From: Psychromonas arctica DSM 14288
Lineage (GTDB): Bacteria; Pseudomonadota; Gammaproteobacteria; Enterobacterales; Psychromonadaceae
NCBI RefSeq assembly: GCF_000482725.1
Contig: NZ_KI519482.1
Location: forward strand, 1-64,000
Reading direction: 5' to 3'
Length of the DNA stretch: 64,000 nucleotides
A program made the translations under genes and the position numbers. Under the pieces are notes generated by a model that saw nothing but the letters and a program-made list of their open reading frames with translations, did not search any database and had not been told where the DNA came from. Shown here in pieces: positions 17,396 to 26,406 of the stretch. Each line of letters begins with the position of its first letter. Positions within the stretch are counted from its first letter, which is position 1.

Positions 17396-18274
17396 TTAGC
17401 GTGTAAACAGTTTTCTTATTTGCGACCAACGGCTAATGAGCATTGCCATAAAAATGAGGAAACACCCAAAAATTTGCCCTAATGTCATCACTTCTCCAAA
17501 CCATAACACAGCAAAAATAGCAGCCCATACTGGCTCTAAATTCATGATCACTGCCGCATGACTAACGGGCGTTAAACTCATGGCGTACATCTGAAGTAGG
17601 TAGCGCAAACTGGTTGCGATTAAAGTACTGGCTAGAAACCAAAGGGTAATACTAAAGGTAATGCCCTGAGGCATTGCTTCAGTGAATAATGACATGATTA
17701 ATAATAAGATACCTGCACTAGTTAATTGAATACTGGTGATCACTAAAGCATGCATACGCATTAAAAAACGAGATAGTAGATTCAGTTGGAATGCCACACC
17801 GATGGCAGTTCCTAAGAAATATAAGTGTGCAATTTCAAAACTCATACCATTACTCAGAGCTAAAAAAATTAAACCTGTTACAGCAATGGGGAGCGCAACC
17901 CAAATGCTGGTGGCGGGCCTATCACCAAACATAAAGCGCCCAATAATAGGAACAAATACAACTCCAAGGCAGGTAATGAATGCGCCAACACCAAGATTAG
18001 AGGCTTGATCTAATCCTAATACCCAGCACATCATCGCTAACCCCATAACGCCACCAATTAATATAATGGGTTTAACATCACCCCATTTTAGGTTTCGAAA
18101 ATAGCGGGGGCCAATTAAAAATAATACAACGCCACCCACTAGAAAACGCATGGAAACAAAAAATAAAGGTGTCATTCCAGCTAAGGACTCTTTAGAAAAA
18201 ATCCAGCCAAGGCCCGCTAAAATAGTCACCAGTATTAAAATTAGTTCTGCTCTGAATGCAAATTTTTGTTGCAA
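17396..18274 (-). CDS. EamA-family (DMT) transporter
   Basis: 292 residues with ten predicted membrane helices in two EamA repeats (about 8-138 and 150-282). Typical features include GLGWIFSKESL in helix 1, the end-of-repeat glycines, and AVIMNLEPVWAAIFAVLWFGE in the second repeat. DMT proteins export amino acids, nucleosides or other metabolites; the substrate is not readable. It is preceded by a long spacer and followed 56 bases later by yqfB on the same strand. Confidence 0.85.
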   Translation of the reverse strand: MQQKFAFRAELILILVTILAGLGWIFSKESLAGMTPLFFVSMRFLVGGVVLFLIGPRYFRNLKWGDVKPIILIGGVMGLAMMCWVLGLDQASNLGVGAFITCLGVVFVPIIGRFMFGDRPATSIWVALPIAVTGLIFLALSNGMSFEIAHLYFLGTAIGVAFQLNLLSRFLMRMHALVITSIQLTSAGILLLIMSLFTEAMPQGITFSITLWFLASTLIATSLRYLLQMYAMSLTPVSHAAVIMNLEPVWAAIFAVLWFGEVMTLGQIFGCFLIFMAMLISRWSQIRKLFTR

Positions 18275-18746
18275 AATATACCCTTACTTTTAAGGTTAGA
18301 CAGTGTTTGAGTATTGATAAGGAAGCACAGTAGAGTAAACTATTTTTTGCAATAATTCAGTAATAAAAACACGGTTTTATTTTTTTAATTTAATAATGTT
18401 AATTATGGTAATGGAAGGTCTGTTGCCAATTAAATCATTTCGTTAATTGAGCCCATAACCACTCAATATGCATTATTCAGTCATTAACTGGATTTCAAAG
18501 CAAGGTGTAAGATAACCATCATCGACCCTGCTTACCTCACTGCTTGCTGATTTTATCTATTGAATAATAGGAGTTATATGCCACATCAATCGCATCAATT
18601 CAGTTGAGTAATAACCAGCATAATAAAGAAAGTAATAACAGAGTGAGGCATTGCAGAGGCTTTGATGAGTTGGTCGTTACAGGTGCAAGTAAGGAAATAA
18701 AGGGTTGTCACATTAAAAATGAAAACCCTTTACATTTTAAATGAAG
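18275..18746. other. Intergenic region, no gene seen
   Basis: Spacer between the DMT and LysE-family genes, both on the minus strand. It contains the hairpin listed separately and an 8-codon ORF behind AGGAG (18579), too short to be credible. No operator or RNA gene recognised. Confidence 0.45.
18699..18731 (-). terminator. Hairpin terminator after the LysE-family gene
   Basis: Inverted repeat AAAGGGTT (18699-18706) / AACCCTTT (18724-18731), 16 bases past the stop of the minus-strand exporter gene. The minus-strand stem ends in TTT. Confidence 0.55.
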
Positions 18747-19376
18747 TTATTTTTCTAATAACAATTTTACGGCTAATCCAATTAACACCACACCAGTTAA
18801 ACGTTCCATTATTACTTGTGTTTTACCACCATCAAATCGTTTTTGTGCGGTGACAATCATGCGGCTGATGAATGCTTGCCAACACATTGCAATTGCGAAG
18901 TGAATGGTTGCCATCAACAATGATTGCATAAATGCAGAATATTCAGGATTGATGAATTGTGGTAAAAAAGCCAGATAAAAGATAGCCGTTTTAGGGTTTA
19001 AAACATTTGAGAGTAAACCTTCTCTAAAACTTTTTGTGAATTTAAAATTACCTTGTGCTGATAGCTTGGCTGGGCCTTTAGTTGAAGCGAAGAAACTGTG
19101 TCTTAGCCCTTGAACCCCTAAATATAAAATATACAGTGCACCAATCATTTTGACTGCTTGGAACAACTGCGGTGATTGTGACAACAACAGAGAGATACCT
19201 ACTGCAGATAAAGAGGCATGGAAAAACAACCCTGTACATATGCCCAGGCTAGTAATGAAACCATCTTTTTCGCCGCCACGACTAGTATTTCGAATCACTA
19301 AGGTAGTATCTAAGCCTGGTGTCATGGTTAAAATAGTAATCGCAATCAAAAATGCTTCAATGTGTAAAATAGGCAT
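18747..19376 (-). CDS. LysE/RhtB-family amino-acid exporter
   Basis: 209 residues with six membrane segments. The N-terminal TMTPGLDTTLVIRNTSRGG and the mid-protein SNVLNPKTAIFYLAFLPQF are the two RhtB-family hallmarks. It should export a neutral amino acid or homoserine-like compound. Its ATG overlaps the stop of the upstream DUF3087-like gene by one base (TGATG), so translation is coupled. It is distinct from the LeuE gene at 5.6 kb. Confidence 0.85.
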   Translation of the reverse strand: MPILHIEAFLIAITILTMTPGLDTTLVIRNTSRGGEKDGFITSLGICTGLFFHASLSAVGISLLLSQSPQLFQAVKMIGALYILYLGVQGLRHSFFASTKGPAKLSAQGNFKFTKSFREGLLSNVLNPKTAIFYLAFLPQFINPEYSAFMQSLLMATIHFAIAMCWQAFISRMIVTAQKRFDGGKTQVIMERLTGVVLIGLAVKLLLEK

Positions 19377-19882
19377 CAGTAGTCCGTTAATTGTTGTTGG
19401 TTATAAAGGCTTACATCTAATGTGACTTGATGTGTTTCAGCAAGCTCATTAAGTTTATTTTCAAGATGAGTTAAGTGATTTATGGTTAGTGTATTATTGT
19501 CTAATTGCCAAAGCTGGCGAGAACCTGCGTAACTGAAATGTAAAATTTGCATCGCAATGGGCTCGCCTTGCTGCGCAGCTGATTCTATTTTTTTCATGCG
19601 TCGATTAATTTTATTTAAGGCTTGCTTTAAATTCCAAACATAACTGACTTCGTGGAAATAGGCATGGCTTTTAAGTTTATTTAATATAAATAGAAGTGTC
19701 GCAGCGATAACAATGACACCCAATAAATTCCAGTGGAAATGACTACCATCGGGTGAAGGCATTAGTAAAATAAGCAATTGACTAATGCCTAAACTGCCAA
19801 CAGTAAGTATACCAATGCAAGCAAAAATAACTTTGTTTAAGCGTTTACGATAGCGCTCTGGATCTATTTCAATAAGTTGCAT
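19376..19882 (-). CDS. DUF3087-like membrane protein
   Basis: 168 residues. A basic N-terminus (ERYRKRLNKV) precedes two membrane segments (about 17-38 and 50-67), then a cytosolic helical domain with HAYFHEVSYVWNLKQALNKI and a repeated Leu/His pattern. This resembles the marine-gammaproteobacterial DUF3087 family; the function is unknown. The one-base TGATG overlap with the exporter downstream suggests a joint unit. Confidence 0.7.
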   Translation of the reverse strand: MQLIEIDPERYRKRLNKVIFACIGILTVGSLGISQLLILLMPSPDGSHFHWNLLGVIVIAATLLFILNKLKSHAYFHEVSYVWNLKQALNKINRRMKKIESAAQQGEPIAMQILHFSYAGSRQLWQLDNNTLTINHLTHLENKLNELAETHQVTLDVSLYNQQQLTDY

Positions 19883-20098
19883 TCTGGTTATTTATTCCTT
19901 TAACAAAATGGGCAAACATGGCTATCGAATGTTAATCCTAATGTGATGAGGGGATTGACATCGATTATCGACATAGATTACTAGCATAGGTTATTCATAG
20001 TGTGAATAATCGCTCATAGATTATGTAATGTAAATAATTGATAGTCTTTTATCGACAACGACTTATAAGTAATTATTAATTGTTAGCCAGTGATTGCG

Positions 20099-20150
20099 TT
20101 TTATTTATTGCTATTTATTGATTGTTATTTATTCATTCATTGCTATTTAT
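20099..20150. repeat. Degenerate TTATTGCTATTTATT repeats
   Basis: Several imperfect copies of TTATT-GCTATTTATT-GATT-type units lie end to end, abutting the ruvX stop. The simple, T-rich composition suggests slippage expansion. Confidence 0.5.
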
Positions 20151-20623
20151 TAATAGTAGCTTTCCATCCAGCTCTCTAAAATAAGGGCAGCAGAAACACT
20201 ATCCACTTTTCCTTTTTCAAGTGCTTTAAATCCACCGCGTTCAAAAATAAATTCTTTCGCACTTGCTGTTGTTAAGCGTTCGTCTTGAAAAGCTACTTTT
20301 ACGCCAAAACGGCCGTTTAAACGATTACCAAATTTTTTCGCTCTTTGTGTGATGGCTTGCTCAGTGCCATCCATATTTAATGGCAATCCTACGACGACTA
20401 AATCCGGGGCCCACTCTTTAATGACAGCGGCAACCGTATCCCAATTAGGAATACCATCATTTGCTTTAATAGCTGCTAATGGCTGCGCAGTCGCGGTGAT
20501 CATTTGCCCTGTTGCAACACCAATACTTTTTGTACCAAAGTCAAAACCTAATAAAGTACTTGGCGCTTTAGACTCGTTTGATGAAGTCTTCTTTTCTTGT
20601 TCTGAATCGTTTTCTGATGTCAT
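20150..20623 (-). CDS. ruvX: Putative Holliday junction resolvase / pre-16S nuclease
   Basis: 157 residues. The RNase H-like fold begins at [14 protein letters not shown] (about 27-40) with the catalytic aspartate, and continues with [19 protein letters not shown] and the QDERLTT motif (about 113-119). YqgF/RuvX is implicated in pre-16S rRNA 5-prime maturation and was named as a Holliday junction resolvase. The first 20 residues are a polar Ser/Glu-rich extension. Its start overlaps the yqgE stop by one base, as in the conserved rsmE-gshB-yqgE-ruvX cluster. Confidence 0.92.
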   Translation of the reverse strand: MTSENDSEQEKKTSSNESKAPSTLLGFDFGTKSIGVATGQMITATAQPLAAIKANDGIPNWDTVAAVIKEWAPDLVVVGLPLNMDGTEQAITQRAKKFGNRLNGRFGVKVAFQDERLTTASAKEFIFERGGFKALEKGKVDSVSAALILESWMESYY

Positions 20624-21297
20624 TATGCGTGGCCTACGTCGCTACTTAATTGTGATGGGTCGACGCCTAAGCGTTGTAATGAAGTATTCCAACGTTGTTC
20701 GACCGGTGTGTTAAAAATAATGTCATTTTCACAATGAATGATTAACCATTGATTCTGGTTTATCTCTTCTTCTAACTGCCCAGAATCCCAACTTGAATAG
20801 CCCAAGGCAACCATATAGTGCTCAGGTGCATTATCTGTCCCTAAGCTGGATAGGATTTTATTCGAGTTAGACATCATTAGCTGTTCATTAAGCATGGTAC
20901 TTTGTGAAATGTCAGGGGTGGGGCTGTGTAATACAAACCCTCTGTCCATGTCTAATGGGCCACCTAAAAAGACGGGGTCAATCAAAGGTGGACTAGGTTC
21001 ATGGTCAATGCTTTCTGCATTTTCTAATAACTCTTGTAGTGTTAACTTAACTGGGTAGTTAATAATAAAGCCCATCGCACCTTGATCATCGTGCTCACAT
21101 AAATAAACAACAGATTTTTTAAAGTATGGGTCTGTTAATGAAGGCATCGCGATTAAAAAATGATTCTTTAATGAACTCACTACTTCAGCTTGAGTATTCA
21201 TTTCCGATGCTTTTTCTTGAACTGTTGATAGAGGAACTGAACGTTCATCGCTAATATCAGAATCAGCAAAAGGGTTTTTAGTTTTATCTATTGTCAT
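20623..21297 (-). CDS. yqgE: YqgE/AlgH family protein (UPF0301)
   Basis: 224 residues from the chosen ATG at 21297, which has GGAG six bases upstream; earlier ATGs lack a ribosome site. The family core starts at about residue 44 ([38 protein letters not shown] split across strands) and contains [15 protein letters not shown] and [16 protein letters not shown]. The roughly 40-residue polar N-terminal extension exceeds the recalled E. coli length of 187. The function is not firmly known (AlgH affects alginate regulation in Pseudomonas). A 255-base gap separates it from gshB, larger than usual for this cluster. Confidence 0.9.
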   Translation of the reverse strand: MTIDKTKNPFADSDISDERSVPLSTVQEKASEMNTQAEVVSSLKNHFLIAMPSLTDPYFKKSVVYLCEHDDQGAMGFIINYPVKLTLQELLENAESIDHEPSPPLIDPVFLGGPLDMDRGFVLHSPTPDISQSTMLNEQLMMSNSNKILSSLGTDNAPEHYMVALGYSSWDSGQLEEEINQNQWLIIHCENDIIFNTPVEQRWNTSLQRLGVDPSQLSSDVGHA

Positions 21298-21475
21298 TTG
21301 ATTCTCCATTAGGAATGAATATGTAACGTCACTATTTAAGAGGCAAAAACAGTAAGCCAAGAAGTGAATAGACTTTAGGTATTAAGACTTGTATTTACAC
21401 CTACCGATACAGGATTAACCTATTAAACCGCTCAAAAGGTCATCATGTTAAATCTTATCTTGATTCGTCAGGTTT

Positions 21476-21504
21476 ATATTACCCGCGATGATTGCGGGTA
21501 ATAT
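21476..21504. terminator. Perfect 11-bp hairpin between gshB and yqgE
   Basis: ATATTACCCGC / GCGGGTAATAT with a 7-base loop, about 50 bases past the gshB stop. It has no long T run, so it may be a weak terminator, an RNA-stability element or a protein-binding palindrome. Confidence 0.5.
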
Positions 21505-21552
21505 ATTCAATCAAATAGCATTCAGTTTTGTTGCTCTTAAATACAATATCTT

Positions 21553-22506
21553 TTAAGCGCCTTTGATACGTTTTTCAATTGCATCCATTAATTTTCCGCT
21601 GATATTAGTACCATAAGCATTATCAATTTCTTGGATGCAAGTTGGGCTAGTCACATTGATTTCTGTAACCTTGTCACCAATAACATCTAAGCCAACAAAA
21701 ATCAGGCCCTTTTCTTTTAACTTTGGACCTATGGTATTAGCAATATGCCAATCAGACTCAGAAAGAGGTTGAGCAACACCTGTGCCGCCAGCCGCTAGAT
21801 TACCACGTGTTTCACCTTTTGCAGGAATACGGGCTAATGCATAAGGCATTGGCTCTCCATCCACAATCAGAATACGCTTATCACCGTCTTTAATTTCTGG
21901 GATAAAAGCTTGTGCCATGCAGTAACGTTGCTGATGCTCTGTTAATGTTTCAATGATCACACCAACATTGCTGTCATTTTCTTTAATACGGAAGATAGAT
22001 GCGCCGCCCATGCCGTCTAATGGTTTTAAAATCACATCTTTATGTTGTTGATGGAAAGCACGAATTTTTTCTGCGCTTCTTGTTACTAAGGTGATAGGAG
22101 TGAATTCACTAAACCAAGCTGTGAATAGTTTTTCATTTGCATCACGTAAACTTTGTGGTTTATTAACGATTAAACAACCTTCGTCTTCAGCCCGCTCTAA
22201 TAGATAAGTGGCGTAGATATATTCTGTGTCAAAAGGGGGATCTTTACGCATTAATACCGCATCAAGGTCTGAAAGAGGGTGATCAACTGCATCTTCTAAT
22301 TGATAAAAATTGCCTGCTTCGCGTTGTACGGTTAATTTTTTGCTGGTTGCAAAACAACGACCATTTTCTAGATATAAATCTTTCATTTCTAAATAATAAA
22401 GTTCCCAACCACGAGATTGAGCTTCTAATAACATTGCAAAGCTTGAGTCTTTTTTAATGTTGATGTCTGCGATGGGATCCATCACGATGCCAATTTTTAT
22501 GGTCAT
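21553..22506 (-). CDS. gshB: Glutathione synthase
   Basis: 317 residues from ATG at 22506, chosen because AGGA lies eight bases upstream and the N-terminus (IKIGIVMDPIADINIKKDSS) then matches E. coli GshB as recalled. It is an ATP-grasp enzyme joining gamma-glutamylcysteine and glycine. Visible motifs include LMRKDPPFDTEYIYATYLLE, LKPLDGMGGASIF (nucleotide-binding), DGDKRILIVDGEP, RGNLAAGGTG and EINVTSPTC. It sits in the rsmE-gshB-yqgE-ruvX cluster, 36 bases after rsmE. Confidence 0.97.
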   Translation of the reverse strand: MTIKIGIVMDPIADINIKKDSSFAMLLEAQSRGWELYYLEMKDLYLENGRCFATSKKLTVQREAGNFYQLEDAVDHPLSDLDAVLMRKDPPFDTEYIYATYLLERAEDEGCLIVNKPQSLRDANEKLFTAWFSEFTPITLVTRSAEKIRAFHQQHKDVILKPLDGMGGASIFRIKENDSNVGVIIETLTEHQQRYCMAQAFIPEIKDGDKRILIVDGEPMPYALARIPAKGETRGNLAAGGTGVAQPLSESDWHIANTIGPKLKEKGLIFVGLDVIGDKVTEINVTSPTCIQEIDNAYGTNISGKLMDAIEKRIKGA

Positions 22507-22542
22507 ATCTATTCCTGTCATTAATCTATTAAGTAATAAAAG

Positions 22543-23271
22543 TTATGCTAAATCGCCAAAGCGACATTGCAATGCAGTGATTGCAGTTAATGCTGCTGTT
22601 TCTGTGCGTAATACGCGAGGGCCTAATAATGTTTCAGTAAAGTCCAAGTTTTCAGTGAGGCTGATTTCATCATCGCTTAAGCCTCCTTCCGGACCAATTA
22701 ATAAACGCACATGCTTGATATCGTTGGGTAATGTATTAATTGAATATTTTGCGCGAGGATGCAAGGTTAATTTACAGCAATCAACCTCATATTCACACCA
22801 TTGTGTTAAAGCTTGTGTTGTATGTATTGTTGGTACAATATTTCTACCCGATTGCTCACAGGCTGCAATGGCTATTTTTTGCCACTGTTGTTGCTTTTTT
22901 GCCATCCGTTCAGCATTTAGTTTTACACCACAACGCTCACTGATCAAGGGAGTAATTTCATTCACACCTAATTCGACTGCTTTTTGGATCACAAATTCCA
23001 TGCGATCACCACGTGAAATAACTTGCCCTAAATGTAAATGAAGCGGGCTTTCATTGTCCGTTTCTTGGAATGAAAGAATATTCGCTTGGCAAGTTCTTTT
23101 TTGAACTTCATTCAATTGTGCTAAATACTGCCCACCTTGACCATTAAATAAGGTAATACTATCGCCTACATTTAAACGTAACACGCGAATATGCTGAGTA
23201 GCGTCGTCTGATAACGTGATACAGGTGTTTTCGGTCAATAATTGCGGTTCATAAAAACGAGGATTACGCAT
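22543..23271 (-). CDS. rsmE: 16S rRNA m3U1498 methyltransferase
   Basis: 242 residues. An N-terminal PUA-like domain (RNPRFYEPQL, HIRVLRLNVGDSITLFNGQG) precedes a SPOUT trefoil-knot domain whose S-adenosylmethionine loop is LLIGPEGGLSDDEI (about 190-203) and LGPRVLRTETAALTAI (about 216-231). It methylates U1498 of 16S rRNA. First gene of the rsmE-gshB-yqgE-ruvX cluster. Confidence 0.95.
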   Translation of the reverse strand: MRNPRFYEPQLLTENTCITLSDDATQHIRVLRLNVGDSITLFNGQGGQYLAQLNEVQKRTCQANILSFQETDNESPLHLHLGQVISRGDRMEFVIQKAVELGVNEITPLISERCGVKLNAERMAKKQQQWQKIAIAACEQSGRNIVPTIHTTQALTQWCEYEVDCCKLTLHPRAKYSINTLPNDIKHVRLLIGPEGGLSDDEISLTENLDFTETLLGPRVLRTETAALTAITALQCRFGDLA

Positions 23272-23525
23272 AAGGTTACTTTTGATTGAAAATAAAAGCT
23301 TAGTATAACGCGAAAATTTTTAATATCACTATTGCTAAAGATTGAATTATTACACTGAGTTAGCATAACTTATGTTAATCCGTGAACATTGATAGCCTTG
23401 AAGGGTAACGGGTATAAAGTATCGCTAAAGGATATATTGAATTATTGCTTCCTTAATACCAATTAAGCCCAACATATGGGATAATTGTTGCTTTTATTTT
23501 TTGTGTGATGTTTCAGGAATTTAAT

Positions 23526-24482
23526 ATGTACAGTTCTAAGTTAAAAAGTATAACTACCGACGCTAAGCGTGGCGTTTATTTCATTGGTACCACGCCTCCA
23601 AAACATGACACCGATCTTGAACTTGTTTCCGGTATTGCCGATAAATTAGTAGGGCGATTAGAAGAAATTGATTATGACGGTTTTATCGTTTATGACATTC
23701 AAGATGAAACCTCTCGTATTGATAAGCCGCGTCCTTTTCCATTTAGATATACTCATGATTCACGCTTATACTCAAAAATATTACACGATAAAGTCGGTAA
23801 GCCGGTGATCACTTATAAAAGTGTTTCACAACGGGATGAAGCTGATTTTTCTCGTTGGTTGTCTGATGCTTGGCATCAGTTTTCAGTACGAGATATAGTG
23901 TTGGTAGGCTCGCCATCATCGGAAGGTGAAATTAAACTCTCACTCTCTGACGCTTATAAAAGCTTAGCGGCACACCCTCAAGATTTTTATCTAGGCGGAG
24001 TGACAATTGCAGAGCGGCATGTTGCTAAGGGGGATGAACATATCCGTTTACGTGCTAAGCAGGATCAGGGCTGTGAATATTTTATTACGCAAGCTGTTTA
24101 TAATGCACAGGCCACTATTGATTTATTAACTCGCTATGCCAGTGAATGTCGACAACAGGGTATACAACCTAAGCGGGTGATTTTAACTTTTTCTCCATGT
24201 GGTAGTGCGAAAACATTAGAATTTATTGAGTGGTTGGGGATTTCTGTTCCGGAAGCGACATCGTTGCGTATTCTTGAGTCTGAAAACCCACTGAAAGAGT
24301 CTTTGCAAATTAGTCGAAATAACTTCGAACAGATTTTGCTAGCTGTATTACCGCTAAATATTCCATTAGGTTTAAATATAGAAAGTTTAACCAATCGCAA
24401 AGAAGAGATAGATGCTGCTATATTATTATTTAAACTCCTTAAAGCCACGTTGGATTTAAAACTGGCTGAATCACAACTATAA
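23526..24482 (+). CDS. Methylenetetrahydrofolate reductase-like protein
   Basis: 318 residues from ATG at 23526 (AGGA eight bases upstream; the earlier ATG has no ribosome site). The layout is an MTHFR-type TIM barrel: TTPPKHDTDLELVSGIAD near the start, a substrate-loop region VGSPSSEG, LGGVTIAERH, and KQDQGCEYFITQAVYNA, which is the characteristic aspartate/glutamine barrel strand. The gene is well diverged from MetF, so it may act on a folate without being the methionine-pathway enzyme. It is 12 bases upstream of yjjP, suggesting one transcript with the yjjPB exporter. Confidence 0.7.
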   Translation: MYSSKLKSITTDAKRGVYFIGTTPPKHDTDLELVSGIADKLVGRLEEIDYDGFIVYDIQDETSRIDKPRPFPFRYTHDSRLYSKILHDKVGKPVITYKSVSQRDEADFSRWLSDAWHQFSVRDIVLVGSPSSEGEIKLSLSDAYKSLAAHPQDFYLGGVTIAERHVAKGDEHIRLRAKQDQGCEYFITQAVYNAQATIDLLTRYASECRQQGIQPKRVILTFSPCGSAKTLEFIEWLGISVPEATSLRILESENPLKESLQISRNNFEQILLAVLPLNIPLGLNIESLTNRKEEIDAAILLFKLLKATLDLKLAESQL

Positions 24483-24494
24483 GTCGATGAAATA

Positions 24495-25271
24495 ATGATC
24501 TTGTCAAAGGAACAACAAACAGAAATTACACGGATAGCAGTATTTGCTGGGCAAATTTTACATCAACATGGTGCTGAAAGTCGTTTAGTAGAGCAAACAA
24601 CACAGCGTTTAGGGATTGCACTAGGGGCTGACAACATAGAACTAGCAATCAGCCCCGATGCGATGGTGATCACCAGTTTAGTGAACGGTCACTGTGTTAC
24701 CACTACTAGACGTTGTCATGACCGCGGCATTAATATGCAAATGGTCTGCGAAGTGCAGCGTATCTGTGTGATGTTGGAAAAAAAACTACTTGACGCTAAA
24801 GATGTTAAAAAGCGCTTACAGCGATTAAAACCCTATAAATATAACCGTTGGTTGGTGGTGCTAATGATTGGTTTTGCCTGTGCCAGTTTCAGTCACTTTT
24901 TTGGCGGCGATAGAGCGGTGTATTGGACGACTTTTGTTGCTTCTAGTTTAACCATGATCGTACGACAAGAATTAGGGCATCGTCAGCACAATCCGTTTGT
25001 GAATTTTGCCATCGCTGCTTTTGTCGCTACAACTATAACCAGTATCGGCGCAATTCTTGAGATTGGGGAAAACCCACAAATAGCAATGGCGGCCAGTGTG
25101 TTGTTACTGGTACCGGGTTTTCCGTTAATTAATGCGGTGTCAGATATGCTTAAAGGATACGTCAATATGGGGATCGCACGTTGGGTATTTGCAACGTTAC
25201 TTGCGGTCAGTGTGTCAATTGGGATTGTAGCAGCCATTAAGGTCACTGGCGTATCAGGGTGGGCAATCTAA
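24495..25271 (+). CDS. yjjP: ThrE-type exporter, large subunit (YjjP-like)
   Basis: 258 residues. The cytosolic N-terminal half carries the DUF1212/ThrE signature (HGAESRLVEQTTQRLG, then SPDAMVITSL), and the C-terminal half has about five membrane segments from residue 117. In E. coli YjjP and YjjB form a heteromeric exporter reported to move succinate; ThrE relatives export threonine and serine. The stop and the yjjB start overlap as TAATG. Confidence 0.9.
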   Translation: MILSKEQQTEITRIAVFAGQILHQHGAESRLVEQTTQRLGIALGADNIELAISPDAMVITSLVNGHCVTTTRRCHDRGINMQMVCEVQRICVMLEKKLLDAKDVKKRLQRLKPYKYNRWLVVLMIGFACASFSHFFGGDRAVYWTTFVASSLTMIVRQELGHRQHNPFVNFAIAAFVATTITSIGAILEIGENPQIAMAASVLLLVPGFPLINAVSDMLKGYVNMGIARWVFATLLAVSVSIGIVAAIKVTGVSGWAI

Positions 25272-25747
25272 TGAGCGCATTTTTTGATTTATTAGGCTTG
25301 TTAATTATCGATGCATGGTTTGCGTGGATACCAGCAGTTGGTTTTGCCATGGTATTTAATGTGCCGCGTAAAATGTTGATTTATTGTGCTGCGGGCGGTG
25401 CATTTGCTCACAGCTTACGATTTTTGCTAATGCATTTTGATTTACCCATTGAATGGGCAACCTTAATTGCTTCAGCAAGTATGGGTTTTTTAGGTTTATA
25501 TTGGTCTCGTAAACATTTGATTCCGCGTCCTGTTTTTACCGTCGCATCAGTAATACCTATGATCCCTGGTAGTTATGCCTTTTCTGCAATGATTGGATTG
25601 GTTGAGATTAATACGACAGGTTATAGCTTAGCGTTAATGCAGGTGGTCATGGAAAATGGTTTGCGCACTTTATTTATTTTAACGGCATTAAGTTTTGGAT
25701 TAGCGATACCGTCAATTTTAATTTATCGTGGCCGTCCGATTGTTTGA
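25271..25747 (+). CDS. yjjB: ThrE-type exporter, small subunit (YjjB-like)
   Basis: 158 residues from ATG at 25271, overlapping the yjjP stop. Matches recalled E. coli YjjB (157 residues) through IPAVGFAMVFNVP, LGLYWSRKHL and TVASVIPMIPGSYAFSAMIG, with four to five membrane segments. It is the second half of the split ThrE exporter, needed together with YjjP. Confidence 0.92.
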   Translation: MSAFFDLLGLLIIDAWFAWIPAVGFAMVFNVPRKMLIYCAAGGAFAHSLRFLLMHFDLPIEWATLIASASMGFLGLYWSRKHLIPRPVFTVASVIPMIPGSYAFSAMIGLVEINTTGYSLALMQVVMENGLRTLFILTALSFGLAIPSILIYRGRPIV

Positions 25748-25926
25748 TCGTAATTTAATACTAACAGTGAGCATATAATTAGATAGATTAGTTTAATCAC
25801 ACTGTGTAGGTAAGTGGAACAGCGAATATTACGCTAGATTGGTCTAAGGAATACTGTACACTGTGCGAAAAATGCTAAGTACAATAAGTGTGCAGAACAA
25901 AGTGTGTGGAATAAAAAAGGTCCAAT

Positions 25927-26262
25927 ATGTCAGATAAATTTTTCTTTAAAGGTAAAAAAGAGAAAAAACCAAAACATTCAAGTTATGGTTTTAATACAAA
26001 GCGTGCAGTAAAAATTGGTACTGAAGAGCTACCTTTACAGGTTGTTGTTAATACCGATGCCCGTGCTGAAGCAGTACAAACATTAGCTGAAGAACATAAC
26101 TTAGTTATCGCTATTACCGTTGATGCTGAACAAGCTGAGAATACTACCGAATTAGATGTGTTGATTAATAAACCAGTCACTACTCGTTTTGAAAAAATGC
26201 CTGCTCGTAACGAACCTTGTGTTTGTGGTAGTGGTAAAAAATATAAAAAGTGCTGTGGTTAA
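25927..26262 (+). CDS. SEC-C metal-binding protein, PBPRA1643 type
   Basis: 111 residues. The N-terminal 35 residues are very basic (KGKKEKKPKHSSYGF). The middle is an alpha/beta segment of about 50 residues. The C-terminal motif RNEPCVCGSGKKYKKCCG is a complete SEC-C zinc-binding site (CxC...CC). The arrangement matches the small marine-gammaproteobacterial SWIM/SEC-C family; the function is unknown, perhaps nucleic-acid or ribosome related given the basic tail. A strong terminator follows at once. Confidence 0.8.
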   Translation: MSDKFFFKGKKEKKPKHSSYGFNTKRAVKIGTEELPLQVVVNTDARAEAVQTLAEEHNLVIAITVDAEQAENTTELDVLINKPVTTRFEKMPARNEPCVCGSGKKYKKCCG

Positions 26263-26307
26263 TTCGTACTATTAATTTTTAATAGAACAAGAGTAGAGCA
26301 CACATTA

Positions 26308-26345
26308 AAAAGCCCCGAAAATAAATATTTATCGGGGCTTTTTTG
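26308..26345. terminator. Strong bidirectional rho-independent terminator
   Basis: AAAAGCCCCGA / TCGGGGCTTTT stem with an AT loop, followed by TTTT. It lies between the convergent SEC-C and DUF2333 genes and should serve both. Confidence 0.9.
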
Positions 26346-26406
26346 TGCCTGATATTTTTGTATTGTTTATTTTAATAAGCGTAACCTTACTCAATCATCA
26401 CTTATT

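Noticed and set aside
22457-23041. 194-codon plus-strand frame opposite gshB/rsmE
   Set aside because: Mirror of two strongly identified genes; Ser/Cys-rich composition without family features.
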